A DNA stretch of 28,036 nucleotides from Bacteroidales bacterium. Lineage in GTDB: Bacteria; Bacteroidota; Bacteroidia; Bacteroidales; WCHB1-69. Every line of letters starts with the position of its first letter. Position 1 is the first letter of the stretch. Where the stretch lies: the NCBI GenBank assembly GCA_016290715.1, contig JAEEUY010000203.1, positions 1 through 28,036 on the forward strand, given 5' to 3'. Shown here piece by piece: positions 1 through 7,631 of the stretch. The notes beneath the pieces were generated by a model, which saw only the letters and a program-made list of their open reading frames with translations, made no database searches and was not told the origin of the DNA. The translations under genes were made by a program, and so were the position numbers.

Positions 1-239
1 GCGCGGAAGGCGAGGACATGAACCTCATCACCTACGTCACAGACCGCCTGGGCCATGATGCCCGCTATGCCATCGACTCCACCAAGCTCCAGAAGGAGCT
101 GGGCTGGGAACCGTCGCTGCAGTTCGAGGAAGGCATCGAGAAGACCGTGCGCTGGTACCTCGACAACCAGGAATGGCTCGACAACATCACGAGCGGCGAC
201 TACGAAAAGTATTACGAAAAAATGTATGGTTCCAATTAA
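1..239 (+). CDS. rmlB: dTDP-glucose 4,6-dehydratase, C-terminal end (partial)
   Basis: This is the last 78 or so codons of a gene that starts before the window. RmlB converts dTDP-glucose to dTDP-4-keto-6-deoxyglucose, the precursor of rhamnose and of 4-amino-4,6-dideoxy sugars. The recognisable family tail is YVTDRLGHDARYAID followed by KLQKELGWEP and a YLDNQEWL segment, all standard for the RmlB C-terminus. The reading frame is open from base 3, and TAA ends it at 239. The catalytic Tyr-Lys region and the NAD-binding fold lie outside the window. The gene converges with the glycosyltransferase gene ending at 247, with only 7 bases between stops. It is visibly more GC-rich than that neighbour, so it may belong to an older, conserved flank of the cluster. 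Confidence 0.9.
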   Translation, partial: AEGEDMNLITYVTDRLGHDARYAIDSTKLQKELGWEPSLQFEEGIEKTVRWYLDNQEWLDNITSGDYEKYYEKMYGSN

Positions 240-246
240 CGGGACC

Positions 247-1347
247 TTACATTTCTTCTATAAAATTCACAATGGATTGATTTTTGTAGTTATCCATAAA
301 TGTTTGTTTAAACTGTTTGCGCTTATTTAAATCTATTGATATATTCTCAATAGCCTTTAAATATTCTTCGGCAGAATCGGCACGTATCATAAACTCTGAA
401 AAAAGAGAAGATATCCCTTCAAACGAAATTTCGTTCCCGATTACCGGCGTTCCACAAGCCAGGGACTCAACCACCTTAACCTTCACGCCGGCTCCCGAAA
501 ACAGCGGAGATAACGTAGCCAAGCTATTCGCAATTATCGTATACGGATTTTCAACAAACCCCAAATATTCCACATTATTGGATGGCTTTATGCGTTTCTG
601 AAAATCTTCTGGCAACCACTTACCTATAATTAGAATCTGGAAATCGGGGCTTAGTTTTTCATACACATTGTCAAAAAACCATTTCAAGCCATCAAAGTTG
701 TCAGCGCGATTCCATTTCCCGAAAAAGACCAGCCTTTTTTCAATCTTCTGCGGAACGGCGTTTTCCGTCGTTTCATCCAAAAAGAAATTTGTTACGCGAG
801 AATCAACACCATAAGCATCTCTTACAATTTCGCAATCCTTTTCGCTGAATGTAAAAACCGTAGAATTCGGCATTCTCATCAGATTTCCTTCACCGCGAAG
901 GATCATTTTTTTACTCAGCCAATTTCCCGAACGAGCAAAGCGCTGTACCATGACATCATGCGACATCAATACCTTCGGAATTTCAGGAAAGAACTTTCCA
1001 TACAAAAACATTTGAGAATGGTCTAAATACAGCAGATCGTAATGATTTTCGACAACGAGTTCTTTTATTTTCGTCAAAAGAAATTTACTAAAACGAACTG
1101 TAAACATCGGATGTGTCAGAGGATGCAGCACAGCATGTTTTAATTTAAAGAACATTGAGTTCTCTATCAGGCCAACAACCTTTATATTTGAGTTCGGTTT
1201 CTCATACAAAGGGTCATCCTTATAAAGAAAATAAATCAAATCTATCTTGCACGACTGCGACAGTTTCTCCAAAAGCAACCTAGTGAAATTTTCACCGCCC
1301 GCACGATTGCTCGGCACAAAAGGAGTCAAGAACAGGATATGTTTCAT
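247..1347 (-). CDS. GT4-family (GT-B fold) glycosyltransferase
   Basis: A 366-residue cytoplasmic or membrane-associated glycosyltransferase, probably adding one sugar to the lipid-linked repeat unit. The N-terminal Rossmann half opens with ILFLTPFVPSNRAGGE, whose glycine-rich loop is typical of group 1 transferases. The C-terminal half carries LVFFGKWNRADN and then GAGVKVKVVESLACGTPVIG (around residues 280-300), matching the nucleotide-sugar-binding signature of the Glycos_transf_1 domain. Length is normal. It is the last gene of the minus-strand series and lies 11 bases after the other GT4 gene. Donor and acceptor sugars cannot be deduced. The gene is AT-rich, as is common for horizontally exchanged polysaccharide genes. 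Confidence 0.85.
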   Translation of the reverse strand: MKHILFLTPFVPSNRAGGENFTRLLLEKLSQSCKIDLIYFLYKDDPLYEKPNSNIKVVGLIENSMFFKLKHAVLHPLTHPMFTVRFSKFLLTKIKELVVENHYDLLYLDHSQMFLYGKFFPEIPKVLMSHDVMVQRFARSGNWLSKKMILRGEGNLMRMPNSTVFTFSEKDCEIVRDAYGVDSRVTNFFLDETTENAVPQKIEKRLVFFGKWNRADNFDGLKWFFDNVYEKLSPDFQILIIGKWLPEDFQKRIKPSNNVEYLGFVENPYTIIANSLATLSPLFSGAGVKVKVVESLACGTPVIGNEISFEGISSLFSEFMIRADSAEEYLKAIENISIDLNKRKQFKQTFMDNYKNQSIVNFIEEM

Positions 1348-1358
1348 ATAGATTCCAC

Positions 1359-2498
1359 CTACAACACGCCTTCTTCGGCGAGGACTTCTTTCAATCTATT
1401 TACTCCCGACATGAACGAGAACTCCCGTCGATATAACGAATATATTTCATCTGCACTAAAATGCTTTGACGCAACCTGCTGCAAGGCCTTTTTAAAGCTT
1501 TCTTCGTCATCATAAACAAACAAAGCCCCGCCTTTCTCAAGCGTTTCATAACCAACAGAAGATACCTTGTGACAAATAACAGGCATTCCCCTTTTCAATC
1601 CATCCATCACACGAAGCTTTATACCACTTCCTGCATTTATAGGGCAAATGTACACAGATGCCCGCTTAATAATATCATCCATATTTTCTGGATTCGGAAT
1701 CAACTCAATCCCCTGTATCTTGCACGCATCAACTATTTCTGTACACGGATTTCGACCAGTCACAATCAATTTGCAGCCAGGGCTTACATTCTGCATAATT
1801 GGATAAAAACGCCGAATAAATTCTAGGATAGGAACAGCAGACTGTTTAAAGCACAAGGAACCAGAAATAACAAAAGTATTACTAGCTGATGTTTTAGGGA
1901 AACTCATATAAGGTTTCCACAAATATTCACATATTCCGACAGCATGCAGGTGAAGATTTCTGCCTTCAAACCATTTCTGAAAGACGGAGGCATCATTCCT
2001 TGTAAGCGTCAGATTTATGTCACTCAAACGAAGAGCATCTTTCTCCGCCTTAATCGCAAAATAGTCGTATGGGATTCGGTATAAAAGACTAGACTCGTTA
2101 TCTTTTATATAGTCCGCCTCTACATTGTGGTGAAGCGAGACAACCTTAGCCCCAGATTTTTTCACAGCATCAATCAATCCGGCCGCCGTAACGCTATGAT
2201 CGAGAACAATCAAGTCATACTTTTCGTGTTTCAAATGGTCTTTGACAAAATCTACAAAACGATGAAGGCGACCCCGATAAACATCCAAACCCTTCCTCAA
2301 CTTGGAACGATGGTCAAATACAGGTACTTTTTTGACGGAAAACGGAATAAACCTCGAAGAATCAACTCCATCGTGTTCAGGATAAATCAACGTGCAATCG
2401 GAATAAATATAACCTAAAGACCAAATAAAACCTTTGGATGCATTTGACCCACCATTGTTATCGTCCATATAATGGCGAGTTATAATCAGTTTTTTCAT
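1359..2498 (-). CDS. GT4-like glycosyltransferase
   Basis: A 379-residue probable GT-B glycosyltransferase of surface-polysaccharide assembly. The N-terminal half contains a YDLIVLDHSVTAAGLID strand-loop and the VVSLHHNVEADY segment often seen in group 1 transferases. The C-terminal half has KLIVTGRNP, then ASVYICPINAGSGIKLRVMD and GLKRGMPVICHKVSSVG (around residues 285-325), the nucleotide-sugar-binding part of the fold. An in-frame GTG lies one codon upstream at 2501. I chose the ATG at 2498; a weak AAAGGA sequence lies about 15 bases upstream inside the end of the Wzy-like gene. The partner sugar is unknown. It is one of five glycosyltransferases in the window, suggesting a repeat unit of several sugars. 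Confidence 0.8.
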   Translation of the reverse strand: MKKLIITRHYMDDNNGGSNASKGFIWSLGYIYSDCTLIYPEHDGVDSSRFIPFSVKKVPVFDHRSKLRKGLDVYRGRLHRFVDFVKDHLKHEKYDLIVLDHSVTAAGLIDAVKKSGAKVVSLHHNVEADYIKDNESSLLYRIPYDYFAIKAEKDALRLSDINLTLTRNDASVFQKWFEGRNLHLHAVGICEYLWKPYMSFPKTSASNTFVISGSLCFKQSAVPILEFIRRFYPIMQNVSPGCKLIVTGRNPCTEIVDACKIQGIELIPNPENMDDIIKRASVYICPINAGSGIKLRVMDGLKRGMPVICHKVSSVGYETLEKGGALFVYDDEESFKKALQQVASKHFSADEIYSLYRREFSFMSGVNRLKEVLAEEGVL

Positions 2499-2510
2499 CA
2501 CGTTAATTTT

Positions 2511-3719
2511 TCATCCTTTACCAAAGAACTTTATCTTTTTAGCATGCGCACTCAAGTCAACTTGAATAAAGCCATAAATAAGCAGCAATGTCACAAAAGC
2601 TCTTGAACATAGATAATAGGACTCAGAGAGCATCAAATAAATAAATCCCATAACTAGCAGAATCAATTCCTTCTTTTTTAGACGTCCCTTAAAAAGGAGT
2701 ATTAGATGTCTCATATACAAAACACAAACAAACAACCCATGGTAAATCAACAACGTCTGCATTCCATTCATAAAGCTATCTCTACTCCAGAGAAACTGGC
2801 TTTTCAACATAGCCATAGAAATAGTTTCTTTAGTGGATCCAAACAGTTTATTAAACCACGGTAAATCAGCATACAAATAGTACCCTCTATAGAACCGAAT
2901 AAAGCCAGAGGTTTCACCATCCCCCTTAAACGTATTCGTTGTAGAGGTGACCTCCGAAACACGATTTGTGAGCGCATTCAAAATTCCCTCCCCCCAAAAA
3001 AGCATAGCAAACAATACAAGTGTACCCGATATCCCAATAGTAATTTTTATGCTCGTCTTGACATTAGAACAAAAAAACCAAAAGCCCCATATAATCATTA
3101 ATAAGAGCGCTCCGCTCCCGCTTTTTGTAAGCAACATGACAAAAGAAACAAGCACCGCACTGCGTATGTTTTTCTTTTCGGTTGAAAATAGTTTTAGCAC
3201 TATATACGGGAACAAGAACTGAGCGAAATATGAAGGTTCAAGGAAGAACGACGCAGACCTAGGCACGATTTTTTGAATAGCAATATATTTCGCAGAAAAA
3301 GAACCATAAATCGTAGGAACCAAAGTCGTCAAGCCGCTGATCCTAGACCCCATCAATCTATAGGTTATTTCCTGAAGAACAAAATAAGCACAGCATACAG
3401 TAACGGTTCTAAAGTAATACTTTTTCAAAAGATCCACATCAACTAAAGCAATCGCAATCCACAAATTAATCGAAAATAGAAGCAACCTTGTAGGAAAAGT
3501 TTTCAAAAAGAACAACGAAAAAGACACCGCCACGAAAAAGAACAACAAATACCCTCGAAAAGAAACCAAACGAACATTTTCCCGTTTTTTCAAAAAATAA
3601 ATACATCCAAAACAAAAAATCAATATTGTTCCAAAATCCAGCTGTGCAGAAAAACCATATCCAGACAGGATTGGATAGAGAGCTAACAATATATGATATA
3701 CTTTCTTTATTTTCAGCAT
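2511..3719 (-). CDS. Wzy-like O-antigen/capsule polymerase
   Basis: A 402-residue, strongly hydrophobic inner-membrane protein with about ten or more membrane segments and short loops. In the Wzx/Wzy pathway such a protein joins flipped repeat units on the periplasmic side. The most telling segment is SASFFLEPSYFAQFLFPYIV, around residue 155: the EPS-Y/F-A pattern recurs in the O-antigen polymerase/ligase superfamily and is usually followed, as here, by more membrane helices and a long periplasmic loop (roughly 250-310). Sequence conservation in this family is poor, so the call rests on topology, that motif and its place between glycosyltransferase genes, with a Wzx in the same run. The start overlaps the upstream glycosyltransferase gene by 7 bases. 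A WaaL-type ligase is the main alternative. Confidence 0.75.
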   Translation of the reverse strand: MLKIKKVYHILLALYPILSGYGFSAQLDFGTILIFCFGCIYFLKKRENVRLVSFRGYLLFFFVAVSFSLFFLKTFPTRLLLFSINLWIAIALVDVDLLKKYYFRTVTVCCAYFVLQEITYRLMGSRISGLTTLVPTIYGSFSAKYIAIQKIVPRSASFFLEPSYFAQFLFPYIVLKLFSTEKKNIRSAVLVSFVMLLTKSGSGALLLMIIWGFWFFCSNVKTSIKITIGISGTLVLFAMLFWGEGILNALTNRVSEVTSTTNTFKGDGETSGFIRFYRGYYLYADLPWFNKLFGSTKETISMAMLKSQFLWSRDSFMNGMQTLLIYHGLFVCVLYMRHLILLFKGRLKKKELILLVMGFIYLMLSESYYLCSRAFVTLLLIYGFIQVDLSAHAKKIKFFGKG

Positions 3720-4666
3720 ATATCTTTTTGTGTTTTCACAGCAACAAGCAACGCATACTTAAAAACAAAACCATTCAACTTCAACAATTTACGTTTTCTC
3801 CAAAATTTAAAAAAAAGAGACCACTCTTGTTTTATGCCCAAACCCAAATACAAGCCGATTTTTCGATTAAAAAAACGTTCTTTATTACGAAGAATGACCT
3901 CATAATATTTCTTTTCCATTTCATTTTCTGGATGTCTAGAAGCAAGAAATCCGTCATACCATTCTCTTTCTTGAACAATCGCATCAACCTTAGTACCAAA
4001 ATTACCTGAATTCGTTATTGTATGGGGATTTACACGATACTGGAAACAAATAGTTTGCGTATTCGCAATACCATTCTTTGCTGCAGCAATAATGGCAGAA
4101 ATATCATCAGAAGCCCAAGCAAGAGGAAGCTTAAAAAAGCCGCCATTTTTGCGAAGGTTGGCAACATCAAATAAAAAATCACCAATATACTGCTTTTCAC
4201 GATTATCCCAACGGTTCCATAAAAGAGAATAAACATTCTCGTATTCAGGACGAGGCGGCTGAATATCAAAATAATTAGATTTTTCATCAATCAACTCCGT
4301 CCACGCATGATAAACACCAAGACCCGGATATTTTTCTATAAGCTTTATATATTCTTCCAAACAACAGGGTTTCAAGCGATCATCATCGCCCATACATATC
4401 ACATAATCGCCCTTACAATATCCAAGGCAAATATTCCAATTGTCAACAACATTCAACGCACCGCAGTTCGCCGCATTACAATAATAACGAATTCGAGAAT
4501 CCTCAAAATTTGTTACAATCATCTCCAAATTTTCAGGAGAACAATCGTTAACCACAATTAATTCAAAATTCGAATATGTTTGAGCCAAACAAGAGGCGAT
4601 GGCCTCATGCAAATACTGTGCTTTAAAAGCAGGAATTACAATTGATATAAGAATTTTTTCATTCAT
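3713..4666 (-). CDS. GT2-family (GT-A fold) glycosyltransferase
   Basis: A 317-residue glycosyltransferase with the standard GT2 layout: ISIVIPAFKAQYLHEAIASC at the N-terminus, the VVNDCSPEN nucleotide-binding strand near residue 38, and VICMGDDDRL near residue 90, which supplies the metal-binding Asp motif. The C-terminal third is basic and aromatic, which could hold it at the inner membrane. It presumably transfers one sugar of the repeat unit; donor and linkage are not predictable. It starts a few bases after the acyltransferase gene ending at 4670 and overlaps the polymerase gene start by 7 bases, fitting translational coupling within the operon. Confidence 0.87.
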   Translation of the reverse strand: MNEKILISIVIPAFKAQYLHEAIASCLAQTYSNFELIVVNDCSPENLEMIVTNFEDSRIRYYCNAANCGALNVVDNWNICLGYCKGDYVICMGDDDRLKPCCLEEYIKLIEKYPGLGVYHAWTELIDEKSNYFDIQPPRPEYENVYSLLWNRWDNREKQYIGDFLFDVANLRKNGGFFKLPLAWASDDISAIIAAAKNGIANTQTICFQYRVNPHTITNSGNFGTKVDAIVQEREWYDGFLASRHPENEMEKKYYEVILRNKERFFNRKIGLYLGLGIKQEWSLFFKFWRKRKLLKLNGFVFKYALLVAVKTQKDIC

Positions 4667-4669
4667 TTA

Positions 4670-5659
4670 TCACGCTCCAACAATCCATTTCATTTTCCGA
4701 TTAACAAACCATGAAATCAACGGCAGAGAAATCAGTAAAAAAGAAACCATAACACACAATACTTTCAGATGATTTTCCCATCCTAACAAATCTACCAAAA
4801 AGGCTTTTATTAAAATTATCAACGGCCAATGAACCACAAAATAAACCATACTAGAACGGCCTATTTTTGAAAGAATTCCCAATTTTCTATTCTTCTTCGC
4901 TCCCAAAAAGTTCACGGCCAAAATTCCTGCAACGGAAGCCAAGAGCCAACCTTCATATAACCGACCGGCATTGGTTCGCGCATCCCCTCGAGTCCAATCA
5001 AACAACACAACACTCAGCCAAACAAAACCAGAGACCGCTATTAAAAGATTTCTTTTACCTCCCTCCCCTTGCAAGGGGGAAAATGTAGCTCGGCCCAAAG
5101 AAAAAAAGAACAGACCCAAGAATGTATTACCAACATAATAAGGCTTGTGAGGACCAAAATTACTACATAAAACAACCAAGCCAAACAAAACAACAATCTG
5201 CACAACTGAAGAACACGGCACTTTCGAAACAATCCAATACAATATTCTAACAAAAAACAAAGTCAATAAAAACCATAAAGCTAAATTGCCATTGCATGAA
5301 CCATAGAGCAACAGCTCTTTCATTGGATTAACAACAGCAGCCGTCACACTTAATCCCGATGTAAAAAAGAGATGAACCATCCAACACAAAAGTCCCATTA
5401 AAAAGAAAGAAATAAATGGAATTAGGAGCCGTTTAAAACCTGCCGACACAATTTCTTTAAATGTTTTTTGAGGATTGAAAAAAATTCCCGATTTATAGAA
5501 GAACCAAGGCATAAAAAAAAAGAATAACCTACTTAAGATTCTATAAACAGAACAATCCATCATTCCTGCATTTTGAAAACAATGCCAAAGAATCATATGA
5601 ATAATAAACAAACCACTTATTTCATCCAAATAATCACAACGAGTTTTAACCATATTCAT
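4670..5659 (-). CDS. Acyltransferase family 3 membrane protein
   Basis: A 329-residue integral membrane protein of about ten hydrophobic segments, resembling the OafA/WecH acyltransferase-3 family that O-acylates surface glycans. It opens with CDYLDEISGLFIIHMILWH, where His21 and His26 lie where the family has its conserved histidine after the first helix. It is followed by the usual alternation of helices and short charged loops. There is no C-terminal SGNH domain, so this is the minimal membrane-only form. A second ATG lies two codons downstream (5653) and is an equally possible start. It sits directly beside another acyltransferase gene (5678-6649). Substrate and acyl donor are unknown. 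Confidence 0.8.
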   Translation of the reverse strand: MNMVKTRCDYLDEISGLFIIHMILWHCFQNAGMMDCSVYRILSRLFFFFMPWFFYKSGIFFNPQKTFKEIVSAGFKRLLIPFISFFLMGLLCWMVHLFFTSGLSVTAAVVNPMKELLLYGSCNGNLALWFLLTLFFVRILYWIVSKVPCSSVVQIVVLFGLVVLCSNFGPHKPYYVGNTFLGLFFFSLGRATFSPLQGEGGKRNLLIAVSGFVWLSVVLFDWTRGDARTNAGRLYEGWLLASVAGILAVNFLGAKKNRKLGILSKIGRSSMVYFVVHWPLIILIKAFLVDLLGWENHLKVLCVMVSFLLISLPLISWFVNRKMKWIVGA

Positions 5660-5677
5660 ACCATTTCAAAAAAAACA

Positions 5678-6649
5678 TTAATCCTTCAACAAAGGAAAAG
5701 TCGCAGATAATTTCCGCACACATGTATTAACAAAGAAAACAATCGGAATATCAATTATCGTAATCAAAAAACAGGTAGCCAATATTGACAAAATGCAAAT
5801 CCAAATGCTGTCTGAATAAAGTCCAGCCCACCAACTAAAAAACGGCATCGTTGTCAACAAATAAATCAAAAAAGAATGTTTCCCCAAGTGAATAAAAATC
5901 GGATTTGAGCGAGGCTTGAACGACACAACAAACAGCAACACCGACAATGATGCAAAAACCACAAGAGGGTTATTATAGCAATACAGCAGTTTACACATTT
6001 CCACCGTGCCCCTTTCATAAAAATAAATCTCAATAAAGCACAGAGCGGCTATGCAAGCAAAATACGCCGTCACACTAAAATATTTATTCAACTTCACATT
6101 GTATATAGAAACATATCTTCCTACTAAATATAAAAATAGCAATGTCTGAAAATTAGATCCATCACTAATCCGCCCCCAATAAAGGCCAAAGGAATTTATC
6201 AAAAAATAAATTAGTATAAAGGCTCTGAAATATTTTTTTGAAACAACAGCACATCCTTTATTTATAAAAGGAGCCAACAACATAATCATAAAATAATATG
6301 TAAAGAACCACCAAACAAATGTAGAGATTGGCAATATATTCCGAACAAAGCCTAACATTGAAATAGGTTTTTGCCAAATTGTAGTTTTTATAACAAATAA
6401 CAAAACATAAGCAATAAAGCCGTAAAGGACAAAATACATTATCTTTTTTATTGTAGTATTGATTCCAAAATATCCCGATATCAACATAAACACATTTACA
6501 GCAGGGATTACGCAAGCAACGACAAAAAAATCAACTCTATCAATTCCACTTGTAAACGAACCTAGATTTTTTCCCAAAAAAAGCGTATGCAACAGGCATA
6601 TACCGACCATCAAAACAAAACGCAACAATTCAACATTGCTATTTCTCAT
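5678..6649 (-). CDS. Acyltransferase family 3 membrane protein
   Basis: A polytopic inner-membrane protein of 323 residues from the start chosen here. The N-terminus MRNSNVELLRFVLMVGICLL followed by His21 is the classical opening of acyltransferase-3 proteins, which acetylate or otherwise acylate sugar hydroxyls. About ten membrane helices follow, including one with FVWWFFTYYFMIMLLAPFI, also common in the family. The reading frame extends 18 codons further upstream to 6703, but that stretch overlaps the preceding glycosyltransferase gene. ATG at 6649 lies one base after that gene's TGA and matches the family N-terminus, so I prefer it. It is one of two adjacent acyltransferase genes, perhaps acting on different positions of the repeat unit. 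Confidence 0.82.
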   Translation of the reverse strand: MRNSNVELLRFVLMVGICLLHTLFLGKNLGSFTSGIDRVDFFVVACVIPAVNVFMLISGYFGINTTIKKIMYFVLYGFIAYVLLFVIKTTIWQKPISMLGFVRNILPISTFVWWFFTYYFMIMLLAPFINKGCAVVSKKYFRAFILIYFLINSFGLYWGRISDGSNFQTLLFLYLVGRYVSIYNVKLNKYFSVTAYFACIAALCFIEIYFYERGTVEMCKLLYCYNNPLVVFASLSVLLFVVSFKPRSNPIFIHLGKHSFLIYLLTTMPFFSWWAGLYSDSIWICILSILATCFLITIIDIPIVFFVNTCVRKLSATFPLLKD

Positions 6650-6650
6650 A

Positions 6651-7631
6651 TCAAAAAGCTTCCCCTTTCCGCTTATGCAAAATAAAAATAATTGGCTTCG
6701 CAATAAAGTTCGGCAGCAGCATCCATATTTTCTTTCTCACTGGGATTTTCAAGTTCTTATTTGATTTAATTATTTTTAACATTTCGAAATCCCTGTAATA
6801 AACCATGTGATGAACATAGTTTTCCACAAACAACAAGTCTACTTTATCCCGATCCGCCGGGCCTATCAGTTCAGGATATTTTTCCATATACCATTGCTTA
6901 ATTTTATAGACACCTTTCCCGTACCGATACAATCTTTTACAGCTTTTACTATGCGATGCAGACTCATCAATTTTTCTATAGACGGCGGTCACATCATCTA
7001 TATATCCAATTTTATAGCGAAGCAACATTTCAAGCAAACGAACAAAACTTCCATCAGATGATTTGAATGGCAAAGTCATTCTCGCAACTTCCATCCTCAT
7101 CATCCAAGAACATGGCCCCCAAAAACCTCCCTGAACAAGTTGTTCCTTAAATGTCGTAGGCACCTTATAGTATTGGCTAAAGTAATTCTCAAGCATCAGC
7201 CCCTTTTGTTGATCATACCAATTAATATTGGTGTAAACCATACAACATTCAGGATGTGTTCCCAGAAAATCATGTTGTTTTTGTAATTTTAACGGATCAA
7301 TCCAATAATCATCTCCTTCACATATAGCTTCGTATTTACAATGGTCTCGCCAAGGATTCACATAAGGCATCTTTGTCATTTTCTTCGAAAAATGATTTTC
7401 CCTTAAATAAACGCCTTTTACTATATCTGGATACAAAGCCTCGTATTTACGGATAATATCCTGAGTACCATCAGTACTACAATCATCTACAATCAAAGCA
7501 ACAAAAGAGAAAGATGTCTTTTGAGACACAAATCCTTTTAACGTATCCTCTATATACTTTTCCTGATTAAAGCAAAAGCATCGAATCAACACCTCGTAAT
7601 CGCGACTAGGAAGAGGAAACTGACTATCCAT
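6651..7631 (-). CDS. GT2-family glycosyltransferase
   Basis: A 326-residue GT-A glycosyltransferase. The start VLIRCFCFNQEKYIEDTLKG, the VDDCSTDGT nucleotide-binding motif near residue 50, and KYEAICEGDDYWIDPLKLQK near residue 100 are the textbook GT2 pattern with the Asp-Asp metal site. The segment after it (HPECCMVYTNINWYD) is typical of the subgroup annotated as glycosyltransferase family 2 in polysaccharide loci. The C-terminus is basic and may associate with the membrane. The start directly follows the stop of the secreted glycosidase gene. It presumably adds one residue of the repeat unit; specificity cannot be read from the sequence. Confidence 0.88.
   Translation of the reverse strand: MDSQFPLPSRDYEVLIRCFCFNQEKYIEDTLKGFVSQKTSFSFVALIVDDCSTDGTQDIIRKYEALYPDIVKGVYLRENHFSKKMTKMPYVNPWRDHCKYEAICEGDDYWIDPLKLQKQHDFLGTHPECCMVYTNINWYDQQKGLMLENYFSQYYKVPTTFKEQLVQGGFWGPCSWMMRMEVARMTLPFKSSDGSFVRLLEMLLRYKIGYIDDVTAVYRKIDESASHSKSCKRLYRYGKGVYKIKQWYMEKYPELIGPADRDKVDLLFVENYVHHMVYYRDFEMLKIIKSNKNLKIPVRKKIWMLLPNFIAKPIIFILHKRKGEAF

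Noticed and set aside
6649..6703. Longer N-terminus of the acyltransferase from 6703
   Set aside because: The extra 18 codons lie inside the upstream glycosyltransferase gene, and the family N-terminus begins at the ATG at 6649.
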